The notes under the pieces: generated by a model | The model's database searches: none | What the model saw: the letters and a program-made list of their open reading frames with translations, nothing else | What the model was told of the DNA's origin: nothing | Translations under genes and position numbers: made by a program | In this document: piece after piece, positions 40,267-47,290 of the stretch | Numbering within the stretch: position 1 is the first letter of the stretch | Layout: each line of letters opens with the position of its first letter | Source: a virus | Virus record (IMG/VR): IMGVR_UViG_3300027763_002674 | Location: 1 to 47,405 of that record | Strand: one strand, 5' to 3' | Length of the DNA stretch: 47,405 nt

Positions 40267-41652
40267 TTATTTAATTTTAAATACTTCGAATCTTTCTCTT
40301 GGTTTCCAATTTTCAAAAACCGATTCGATTCCGTTTTCTAATTGTTGACACATATTTGTATGTGTTAATCCCATCTCTCCAATAAATGCTTCTCTACCTA
40401 TCAATGCGTTTGCTTTACGGACGTCTTTTGGTGTGTTGTACATTTTCTCAATTGCTTCTGCAACATCCTCTATATCAACTCTATCATCCCAAATATAAGG
40501 TGTCGGAACTGAACCTGCTAATGCTAATGCTCTACTCCAAACAGGCAATGCCCAAGGACCAGGTTTAGCTTTACCTTCCCAATCTCTCCATTTATGAAGT
40601 GAACCAATTTTAATGTAATCTTCGTGTGTTAATAATTTACCATCAACCTCAAATCCACATTGGTCTTGTAATCCACCAGTTACGTTTACAATAATTGGAG
40701 TACCAGCCATTACTGATTCTGCAGTTGCTAATCCAAATCCTTCGTTGTTAGCTATGTTGATTGTTGCATCTGCTAAATTATAATTCCAATTCAATTCATG
40801 TTGTAATCTTCTTTTTTCTGAAAATATAATATTACAATTAGGTGCAACTGCTTCAATTACTGCGGGTAAATCAGTTCCATTCTCATCAACAGGTTGTGTA
40901 TGCATTACTAATACACATTTATCTGCTTTTTCTTTACCAATTTTATCACAAAATCTTTGGAAAGCTACAATAACATCTGCTGGTTGTTTTCTACGGATAT
41001 TTCTATTACTCCAATAAAGAACAAAATCATATTCCTTATCACCTAAAATTTCTTTACGGAATTCTTCAGGTACATTGGTTGGTTTGTATAACTCCGTATT
41101 AATACCATGTGGTACATAATCAACTTGCCAATCCTTTTTAGGTTTCCAAGTTGGTTTAGTATCTAATGCTGATAATCTTTTAATGATACCATATGTTTGT
41201 CGTGATATACAACCAATCCAATCACAACTTTCATAGAAGTTACGATTATATAATGGGTCTGGTAAGTCATCCCAAATTGCGTAGAATAAAATTGGAACAT
41301 TTTGTCTGATTTCATGTTCGATATCATACAACCATGTCCAATAACGTGGGTCAGTAAAGTGTAGGATAGCATCCGGTTGCTCTGCGTTAATTAGTTGTCT
41401 AATCAAATCAGCATTACCATAACCATTCCAAGGAAGTATTTTTAAACTAGCATCAGGTATCCCATAATTCTTTTGGATATCTTCACTTACATCTAAAACT
41501 TTACCAGCCTCAGGATGATTGATTGCGGCTCCTACCTGAAACCAATCATATTTGTGTATAGTACCCAATACCAATTCCTTAGACATTGTGGCTATACCAC
41601 TTGCCATTCTTAAATCATCGGATAGTAATAGGATTTTTTTCTTTTTTGCCAT
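40267..41652 (-). CDS. Family 4 glycosyltransferase (GT-B)
   Basis: In this 461-residue protein, the N-terminal domain starts KKILLLSDDLRMASGIATMS. DWIGCISRQTYGIIKRL near 144-160 and VDYVPHGINTELYKP near 177-191 mark the hinge. The donor domain has LYWSNRNIRRKQPADVI, CVLVMHTQP and NNEGFGLATAESVMAGTPIIVNVTGG near 301-326, a standard EX7E motif. It is predicted soluble. It follows a small RHH-like gene and begins a pair of GT4 genes away from the main glycan blocks. Confidence 0.8.
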   Translation of the reverse strand: MAKKKKILLLSDDLRMASGIATMSKELVLGTIHKYDWFQVGAAINHPEAGKVLDVSEDIQKNYGIPDASLKILPWNGYGNADLIRQLINAEQPDAILHFTDPRYWTWLYDIEHEIRQNVPILFYAIWDDLPDPLYNRNFYESCDWIGCISRQTYGIIKRLSALDTKPTWKPKKDWQVDYVPHGINTELYKPTNVPEEFRKEILGDKEYDFVLYWSNRNIRRKQPADVIVAFQRFCDKIGKEKADKCVLVMHTQPVDENGTDLPAVIEAVAPNCNIIFSEKRRLQHELNWNYNLADATINIANNEGFGLATAESVMAGTPIIVNVTGGLQDQCGFEVDGKLLTHEDYIKIGSLHKWRDWEGKAKPGPWALPVWSRALALAGSVPTPYIWDDRVDIEDVAEAIEKMYNTPKDVRKANALIGREAFIGEMGLTHTNMCQQLENGIESVFENWKPRERFEVFKIK

Positions 41653-41667
41653 AACTTATTTTGTTTC

Positions 41668-41868
41668 TTAAAATTGTGAACCTGAAATTTGTAGTTTTAA
41701 ATATTCATTCATTTCCTTTCTAAAGATATCATCCTTAACATATCTTTCCACTGTTCTGTTTACCAGCTTTTGAAGTGTTACATCGGAATCAAAAGAAACT
41801 TTTTTAAATGATGAATATACATCTTTCAAGATTTTCACAGTTGTTAGCTTTGTTTGTTCTTGATTCAT
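41668..41868 (-). CDS. Small ribbon-helix-helix-like protein
   Basis: This 66-residue protein has a strand-like start (TKLTTVKILKDVY) followed by helix-turn-helix segments SSFKKVSFDSDVTLQKLVNRTVERYV. It resembles Arc/CopG ribbon-helix-helix proteins, which bind DNA as dimers through the N-terminal strand. Its position next to an AT-rich element shared with 33765-33787 makes it a candidate regulator of those sites. The assignment rests on pattern and length only. Confidence 0.45.
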   Translation of the reverse strand: MNQEQTKLTTVKILKDVYSSFKKVSFDSDVTLQKLVNRTVERYVKDDIFRKEMNEYLKLQISGSQF

Positions 41869-41882
41869 TTTAATTATCTATT

Positions 41883-41905
41883 TAATATATTTGTATATAT
41901 AAGTA
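41883..41905 (-). promoter_or_regulatory. AT-rich element shared with 33765-33787
   Basis: Plus-strand 41883-41902 is identical over 20 bases to 33765-33784, and the minus-strand octamer TACTTATA lies at 41898-41905. The element ends about 14 bases upstream of the RHH-like gene start at 41868. No TTTG box at the usual 20-base spacing. Confidence 0.4.
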
Positions 41906-41940
41906 TATTGAAAAATAGAAAACCGATAATTTTTGAAAAT

Positions 41941-42813
41941 TTATTTTGTGGCTTTTTTATCACATATTCCCCTATTACCAAACTCACAAAACTTACAATT
42001 CTTTTTTGCTGCACCCGGTACTTTTGGAAATTCGATATCTTTAAACTCACCACCATCATCAAATACAGTATTGATAAATTCCATAAATTCATCATATACC
42101 TTCTTAACAGATGGAGAACCATGTGCTGGGATATGTTTAGATACGTGTGGTACTGGAAATGCCGAATCTTCAGGCAATTTTCTACGAAGTATCTGATATT
42201 CTACTTTAATCTTTTGTAATGGAATGTTAAATAACTCCGAATAGTATTTTTTATATAATAGAATTTGAGAATTTTTCATCTTATCAGCTTTTTGATACTG
42301 ATTCCATCCCATAGTGGATGTCTTTAAATCTATGATAATGATTTCGTTTGATGCTAAATCTCTAATCACAATATCAATAAATCCAATAAAGTGTACGCCC
42401 TCTTTAATAGTTGCGTTTAGTGGAATCTCAATACCTACTAATTCAAATCCACTCTTTGAGTAGAATTTGTGCATATGCTTATCCAACCAAGCTAATATAC
42501 GTCTACCATCACCATAAAATTCTTCTAATTGAATTTGAGTACAAGGAGTTCCTTCACTCATTTTATCAGCTTCACTTTTATAAGCCTTTCTCATAGTTTC
42601 CAATAATAGCTTATCTTTATTGATTTCATCTGCTTGCTTTTTGGAAACACCATACATAACCGAAAGGTAATGTTGGATTGTTTCATGCATAGCAGTACCA
42701 AATATTGTATGGATGTTAGATGAACTTTCACCTAACTTATCTATGTAATTTAACTTATATTGATGCGGGCAACTACTCCACATAGAGTATTGCGAAAATG
42801 ATACTTTTGCCAT
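41941..42813 (-). CDS. PD-(D/E)XK nuclease with Fe-S cysteines (RecB/Cas4-like)
   Basis: The 290-residue protein opens with SFSQYSMWSSCPHQYKL, the usual start of RecB-type nucleases. It has GTAMHE at 39-44 (His43), GFIDIVIRD with Asp147, IIIIDLKTS with Asp162 and Lys164, and SQILLYKKYY with Gln183. Cys15 together with Cys273, Cys276 and Cys284 forms the four-cysteine set seen in AddB/Cas4 nucleases with a 4Fe-4S cluster. It lies downstream of the clamp-loader genes with its own promoter, so a role in recombination-linked replication or host DNA breakdown fits. Confidence 0.85.
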   Translation of the reverse strand: MAKVSFSQYSMWSSCPHQYKLNYIDKLGESSSNIHTIFGTAMHETIQHYLSVMYGVSKKQADEINKDKLLLETMRKAYKSEADKMSEGTPCTQIQLEEFYGDGRRILAWLDKHMHKFYSKSGFELVGIEIPLNATIKEGVHFIGFIDIVIRDLASNEIIIIDLKTSTMGWNQYQKADKMKNSQILLYKKYYSELFNIPLQKIKVEYQILRRKLPEDSAFPVPHVSKHIPAHGSPSVKKVYDEFMEFINTVFDDGGEFKDIEFPKVPGAAKKNCKFCEFGNRGICDKKATK

Positions 42814-42827
42814 TATGTTTATTTATA

Positions 42828-42859
42828 TAAAGATACGAAAATTACCCGAGTTTACCAAA
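42828..42859 (-). promoter_or_regulatory. Bacteroidetes-type promoter for the nuclease gene
   Basis: On the minus strand a perfect TTTG (TTTGGTA), exactly 20 bases, and TATCTTTA (one mismatch to TAnnTTTG). The TTTTCG just before the -7 box is shared with the clamp promoter. The -7 box ends 14 bases before the ATG at 42813. Confidence 0.65.
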
Positions 42860-42860
42860 T

Positions 42861-43310
42861 CTAAACCTTTAATTTTAGCTTTGTAATTTGTTTAGGGTCA
42901 GTACCATATGATTCAGCTATTTCTTTAATATGTAACTTACCACTTGTAGTTTCATATAAGATTTTAATGTAATCTTCAGCTTCGTTTTCAGATACCTCAT
43001 AGAATTGAGCTATTAGTTTAATAATCCAATCTTCATACTTTTCAGATGAAACCGGTTTCATATATTTTAAGAATGCTCTTGTCTTTGGAATTAAACCAAT
43101 TAGGCAAAGATACATTGCTTTAGGAGGTGCCTCCTGAATATAAGGTTGTATATCTGCGATTAATTCTATCCACTCAGGTTTCATAGAAAGAAAACGGAGT
43201 ATCATATAGTTACTCCAAGTTTTCTTTTCACTTTCTTCTAAAGTGTCCCAATACTTTGGGTCTTTCTTATCACAAATTGCGTTTAGATGGTCGAATAATG
43301 TTTTAGCCAT
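42861..43310 (-). CDS. Clamp-loader small subunit (T4 gp62-like)
   Basis: This 149-residue all-helical protein is homologous by eye to T4 gp62. The stretch KYEDWIIKLIAQFYEVSENEAEDY (about 109-132) aligns with the gp62 segment IIKLLAKRYQVNTNDAINY, followed by ILYETTSGKL against ILTKNGKL. PKAMYLCLIGLIP near 68-80 matches the CMPAVYAMNLIG region. T4 gp62 has 187 residues, so this is shorter at the N-terminus. With the gp44-like ATPase it would load the clamp at primer ends. It starts after the zinc-ribbon gene by one base. Confidence 0.75.
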   Translation of the reverse strand: MAKTLFDHLNAICDKKDPKYWDTLEESEKKTWSNYMILRFLSMKPEWIELIADIQPYIQEAPPKAMYLCLIGLIPKTRAFLKYMKPVSSEKYEDWIIKLIAQFYEVSENEAEDYIKILYETTSGKLHIKEIAESYGTDPKQITKLKLKV

Positions 43311-43311
43311 A

Positions 43312-43578
43312 TTATGCTTCTTCTTCTACTTTTAGACCCGGAGGTAATAATTCATTTAATACTTCACCACAATCACCACATAAAAATAACTCTACGGGTA
43401 GAACTTCATCTTTTGGTTTACCAGTTAATAACTTTGAAATCTTACGAAATCCAAACCCTTGTACAAATATTTCACCACCGCATTTCTTACATCCGATTGC
43501 TTCGGTTTTTTCTAAAGGTATTTTTACTTCTTCTTGTCCTCCGATTGGTTGTCCACCTGCTCCTAAAATGTTAGCCAT
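43312..43578 (-). CDS. Zinc-ribbon protein in the clamp-loader operon
   Basis: This 88-residue protein has IGCKKCGGEIFVQGF near 28-42 and LFLCGDCGEVLNELLPPG near 64-81: two CxxC knuckles about 33 residues apart, a zinc ribbon. It starts on the stop codon of the clamp-loader large subunit (TAATG) and precedes the gp62-like gene, so all three are coupled. Possible roles are a transcription or replication adaptor; I know no T4 counterpart at this position. Confidence 0.65.
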   Translation of the reverse strand: MANILGAGGQPIGGQEEVKIPLEKTEAIGCKKCGGEIFVQGFGFRKISKLLTGKPKDEVLPVELFLCGDCGEVLNELLPPGLKVEEEA

Positions 43579-44519
43579 TATATAATATTTAAAATTTGAA
43601 TTAATGTAGCTGCTGCGATAATTTCTTTATCGATTGCTACTGCTGATTTACTTACACCATCTCCTAATAATAGGATTACATTAGAAGTATTTTCTCCGCC
43701 GTATTCTTCTACCTTATCATATAAGGCTGTATATAAATCCGTAAAATCGTTTGCTTTAGAATCAATGAGAGCTTGTCTTACTTTCATATACTTATTTCTC
43801 TTATCATCATTTGATGATAGGATATCAATGATTTTTGTTTTATAATCATTTTCCAATAAATTAGATACATCTACTTTCAACTTACCTTTAAAAGAATTAG
43901 ATTGGCATGTATTTATAACCTTACGAATATCAGGATACGATGCATCAATAATAGGAACTAAATCCTTTACATCAAATTCAACATTCTCCGCATTTAAAAT
44001 GTTGCTTACTTGAATTGCTACATCTTTTTTAGTTGGCGGAATGATTTGAAAAGATTGACATCTACTTTGAATAGGAGGGATAATTTTATCAACATAATTA
44101 CAAGTCAAAATAAATCTACAATGTGCTGAAAATGTTTCCATCACATTACGAAGAATTGCTTGGCCTTGATGTGTTAAGTAATCGGCCTCATCTAATATTA
44201 GAATTTTAAATGGTTTAAATCCCATTGAAGATGCGAAATTTTTAATCTTCTCTCTAATAGTATCAACACCATTCTCATCAGATGCATTGATAATCATATA
44301 ATCACAATCAATTGATTTTACAATTAATTTTGCTAATGTAGTTTTTCCAGTTCCAGCTTTACCATGTAAAAGTAAATGTGGAATATCACCTCTTTCAATG
44401 TATAATCTTACTTTCTCTTTTAAACTTTCATTACCAACGTAATTATCTAAAATATTGGGTCTGTATTTTTCTACCCATAAACTATTATTTACCTTCTCAG
44501 GTGCTTGTTCTATAAACAT
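43578..44519 (-). CDS. Clamp-loader large subunit (T4 gp44-like AAA+ ATPase)
   Basis: This 313-residue AAA+ protein has KYRPNILDNYVGN at 18-30, Walker A GKAGTGKT at 53-60, Walker B LILDEAD at 107-113, sensor-1 FILTCNY at 136-142, the arginine-finger SRC motif at 152-154 and sensor-2 region PDIRKVINTCQ near 200. The length is close to T4 gp44 (319). It would form the ATP-driven ring with the gp62-like protein to open and load the gp45-like clamp. It is 10 bases downstream of dUTPase. Confidence 0.9.
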   Translation of the reverse strand: MFIEQAPEKVNNSLWVEKYRPNILDNYVGNESLKEKVRLYIERGDIPHLLLHGKAGTGKTTLAKLIVKSIDCDYMIINASDENGVDTIREKIKNFASSMGFKPFKILILDEADYLTHQGQAILRNVMETFSAHCRFILTCNYVDKIIPPIQSRCQSFQIIPPTKKDVAIQVSNILNAENVEFDVKDLVPIIDASYPDIRKVINTCQSNSFKGKLKVDVSNLLENDYKTKIIDILSSNDDKRNKYMKVRQALIDSKANDFTDLYTALYDKVEEYGGENTSNVILLLGDGVSKSAVAIDKEIIAAATLIQILNII

Positions 44520-44529
44520 ATTTTATTTT

Positions 44530-44955
44530 TTATTTTCCAGTTGAACCAAATCCACCTTCACCTCTTTCAGTATCCGATAACTCAGCTACTTCATCAAACT
44601 CAATTGGGGGATGTGGAATAATCATAATTTGTGCAATTCTATCACCGACTTTATATGCAAGTGAATCTAATCCATTTTCTTTTTTGAATGTAGCTTGTAT
44701 TTCACCTCTATATCCACTATCAATTACACCAACCGAATTTGATAATACTAATTCATATTTTCTAATTGATGAACGAGGAAACACTAATCCTACAAATCCC
44801 TTAGGAATTTCCATTGCTAAATCAGTACCATAACTAACATCAAATGTTGTATTGGATATAATTCTAGTTGCTACCAAATCCATACCAGCATCTCCACTTT
44901 TTGCATAAGATGGAATTACTGCACTTTCACTAAGCTTCTTTATTTTCACTTTCAT
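44530..44955 (-). CDS. dut: Deoxyuridine 5'-triphosphate nucleotidohydrolase (dUTPase)
   Basis: The start is placed at the ATG at 44955 (141 residues), which gives the canonical MKVKIKKL beginning; an ATG at 44994 would add 13 atypical residues and more overlap. All five trimeric dUTPase motifs are present: AKSGDAGMDL at 18-27, PRSSIR at 60-65, GVIDSGYRGEI at 76-86 (Asp79, Tyr82), GDRIAQIMI at 104-112, and RGEGGFGSTGK at 131-141. It hydrolyses dUTP to dUMP, protecting phage DNA from uracil and feeding dTMP synthesis. It overlaps the upstream gene by 26 bases. Confidence 0.95.
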   Translation of the reverse strand: MKVKIKKLSESAVIPSYAKSGDAGMDLVATRIISNTTFDVSYGTDLAMEIPKGFVGLVFPRSSIRKYELVLSNSVGVIDSGYRGEIQATFKKENGLDSLAYKVGDRIAQIMIIPHPPIEFDEVAELSDTERGEGGFGSTGK

Positions 44956-45289
44956 TTTGTAAATTTGCTTTTTTATATAACTCTCTTTGCTCATCTCTCA
45001 TTGATTTACCTTCGTCTGTCAATTCTCTTGCAAACAATTTAAATAATTTACCGCTTTTATGCTGAAATGATATAAATGAATCTTCTATATTTGTAATTGT
45101 GAATATTACTTTTGGGTCTTCTTCTTTATTCATTTCAGAATCAGTCCAAGCAAATATTTGCGGTTCATCGGAATCAAATTGAAAACACCACTCACATTCT
45201 TCATATTTTTTTTGTGATAATGTAACATTACCAATTGATTGTTCTTCAATTGTTACTTCTTCTTTTTTTGTTTTTTTAGCCTTTGCCAT
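44930..45289 (-). CDS. Hypothetical protein with basic N-terminus
   Basis: I do not recognise this 119-residue protein. The N-terminus is Lys-rich (AKAKKTKKEEVTIEE), followed by KKYEECEWCFQFDSDEPQIFAW with a CxxC-like pair, a beta-rich middle (VIFTITNIEDSFISFQHKSGKLFKLF) and an acidic tail. Its position between the DUF4338-like gene and dUTPase, with overlap into dUTPase, suggests a replication-block accessory protein. Confidence 0.55.
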   Translation of the reverse strand: MAKAKKTKKEEVTIEEQSIGNVTLSQKKYEECEWCFQFDSDEPQIFAWTDSEMNKEEDPKVIFTITNIEDSFISFQHKSGKLFKLFARELTDEGKSMRDEQRELYKKANLQNESENKEA

Positions 45290-45306
45290 AATTTTTGTTT
45301 TTAATA

Positions 45307-46518
45307 TTATCTTCCTACTTCTGATAGGTATTTAGCTTTCATTTCTTCCCAACTGATTCCAATAGCATCTATGTAGAATAAGTGCTCAGGTTTAATTCTA
45401 CCCTCATCATGTAGTTTTGTGTATCTACTGATTGCATGTTTCTTCCACCATTTTTGAATGTATTCATTACCTTGCTTAAACTTATCCTTAAGGATTAATT
45501 TATCTTCGGTAATTTCATTTCTAAGAAATTCACATCCGTTCTCATACATCATAGCCATATAAACACCTCTCTTAAATCCGTGATGATATTCAGTTCCCTT
45601 AATACCACACTCTTTAAAAATCTTACCTAATATCTTTTGTTTGATACCACTAACAGGTCCGTTTCTATCATAACCCATATTAGCACCATTACGAGCTCTT
45701 TCTTCGGTGATATTTTCAGCATACCAATCTGCATGATTTTCTTTAATCCATTGATGCCACGGGTCATAAAATTTATCATCGGGCTTCAAACTAATTTTAC
45801 CAGCTGATTCTCCTAATGTTTTAAATAAAGGGATGCCATTATATTGAGAATGGATACCATACAAAGATGTTGTACCTACTGCAATCAAAACATTTTTATA
45901 CTTTGAATTCCAATATGCTCTAACTTCCGGCGTAGTTGTCATCATAGCGATTAACTTACCACCTAAAAAGTTATAACCTAATGGCTGAGTACATACAATA
46001 GTAGAAGCGATAGTAGTGTTATTCAACTTACCATCAACAAATTTATTATCTTTAGTCCAACCAATGAAGTTATCTCTAACTCCCATAGCGGTTACATCGG
46101 ATGCTAATGAAATTTGTCCTAATAGTTTTCCACTAACTTTATCCTTTACATTAATCTTTACATTACGGCCAGGGTTTGCTGTAAAATCCATTGTGTGAAT
46201 CATACGTCTTACCGCTGCCCACTTAGTAGATTCCTTCGGGTCTTCCACAATCTCAACGTAAGGGTCTAACGATTCAATTTCTTTTATCGTTAGCTCCTTA
46301 TTGTTGATATCAGTTGGTTTCCATTGTAAATCGTAATAAGATGCGATTTGGGATTTTGCTTGAATCATTGTAGGTTCTTGCAACTCTACCCACTTCTTAT
46401 ATAATGTTTGTTCTTGAACAGACATCGTCATAAGGTAATCCATATTTTCTATTAACTTAGTCTTTTCAGATTCAAAGTCAAAGACAGGTTTTTGTGGTTC
46501 AGTATCCCAAAAGCTCAT
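45307..46518 (-). CDS. DUF4338 / DruA-like protein
   Basis: In this 403-residue protein the central region GKLLGQISLASDV, RDNFIGWTKDN (148-158), TIASTIVCTQPLGYNFLGGKLIAMM (169-193) and TTSLYGIHSQY (216-226) agrees with my memory of the DUF4338 family. That family includes DruA of the Druantia anti-phage system and related phage proteins. The N-terminal 100 residues are helical, and the C-terminal part is basic (KWWKKHAISRY). The biochemical function of DUF4338 is not settled. Location between the sliding clamp and dUTPase suggests use in DNA metabolism rather than defence. Confidence 0.5.
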   Translation of the reverse strand: MSFWDTEPQKPVFDFESEKTKLIENMDYLMTMSVQEQTLYKKWVELQEPTMIQAKSQIASYYDLQWKPTDINNKELTIKEIESLDPYVEIVEDPKESTKWAAVRRMIHTMDFTANPGRNVKINVKDKVSGKLLGQISLASDVTAMGVRDNFIGWTKDNKFVDGKLNNTTIASTIVCTQPLGYNFLGGKLIAMMTTTPEVRAYWNSKYKNVLIAVGTTSLYGIHSQYNGIPLFKTLGESAGKISLKPDDKFYDPWHQWIKENHADWYAENITEERARNGANMGYDRNGPVSGIKQKILGKIFKECGIKGTEYHHGFKRGVYMAMMYENGCEFLRNEITEDKLILKDKFKQGNEYIQKWWKKHAISRYTKLHDEGRIKPEHLFYIDAIGISWEEMKAKYLSEVGR

Positions 46519-46523
46519 AATAA

Positions 46524-47219
46524 TTATTTAATTTCTACTAAGTAGTAGTTTGAAGTGTAATCCCCATCAACGAATGATACGTGTGATAATCCTTTAGATG
46601 AGATTTTCAATGAAGATGTTTTAGAACCTTTGTTAGCCATTAAGATAGCTTTCAAATATTTTGCTGAAAAAGCAATTGGTTCAATATCTTCTTTAGCGGT
46701 TGCATCAACACCAATAGAAATTCTATTTGAGTTAATTGATGAGTAACCTAAGATAATTTCAGCCTTACCACCTTTGATAGTAAATGTGAAAGTATCAGCG
46801 TCAGCTAATGCTCCTTTTGATTTGATGAATTTATTTACAAACTCATCATCCAAAGCAACTTCCGTATCGAATGGAGGTAATGCTTTTAAATCAGGTACTG
46901 CAGGAATCACCGATGGTGCTGCTAACATATATTGTACCTTTGTTTTCTTATCAGAGAATTTTAATGCACCAGTCACTTCTTCTACAGTGATAGCATCATC
47001 TAATACACTCAATAAGCTTTTTAATTGTGAAGTAGTGTAAATACCAAACTCACCGCTTGGGAATTCACCACCTACTACTGTAACATCACCTAATAAGGTT
47101 TTGTCATCTGAAATCATTCTTACCGATAAGTTCTTATCATCGGATTTTACCATAACGGATTCAATCTCACCACCTAAGTTGTAACGATTAACGAAACCAT
47201 CAAATTTGCCTTTGTTCAT
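46524..47219 (-). CDS. DNA polymerase sliding clamp (T4 gp45-like)
   Basis: Length (231 residues against 228 for T4 gp45), predicted two-domain beta fold, and features such as FPSGEFGIYTTSQLKSLLSVLDD, TEVALDDEFVNKFIKSKGALADADTFTF and EPIAFSAKYLKAILMANKG fit a gp45-type trimeric clamp. Clamp-loader genes gp44-like and gp62-like lie downstream in the order seen in T4. It would tether DNA polymerase, and in T4 the clamp also activates late transcription. The gene has the best Bacteroidetes-type promoter in the window. Confidence 0.85.
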   Translation of the reverse strand: MNKGKFDGFVNRYNLGGEIESVMVKSDDKNLSVRMISDDKTLLGDVTVVGGEFPSGEFGIYTTSQLKSLLSVLDDAITVEEVTGALKFSDKKTKVQYMLAAPSVIPAVPDLKALPPFDTEVALDDEFVNKFIKSKGALADADTFTFTIKGGKAEIILGYSSINSNRISIGVDATAKEDIEPIAFSAKYLKAILMANKGSKTSSLKISSKGLSHVSFVDGDYTSNYYLVEIK

Positions 47220-47254
47220 AATTGAAATTTTAATTTATGTTTTAATTTGTTATA

Positions 47255-47286
47255 CAAATATACGAAAAATACCTGAAACTACCAAA
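47255..47286 (-). promoter_or_regulatory. Bacteroidetes-type promoter for the clamp gene
   Basis: On the minus strand a perfect TTTG extended as TTTGGTAGTTT, exactly 20 bases in total spacing, then a perfect TATATTTG. The -7 box ends 35 bases before the ATG at 47219. The 11-base extended -33 region is the same as at 7351-7382. It also lies just after the stop codon of the partial gene at the window edge. Confidence 0.85.
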
Positions 47287-47290
47287 TATT

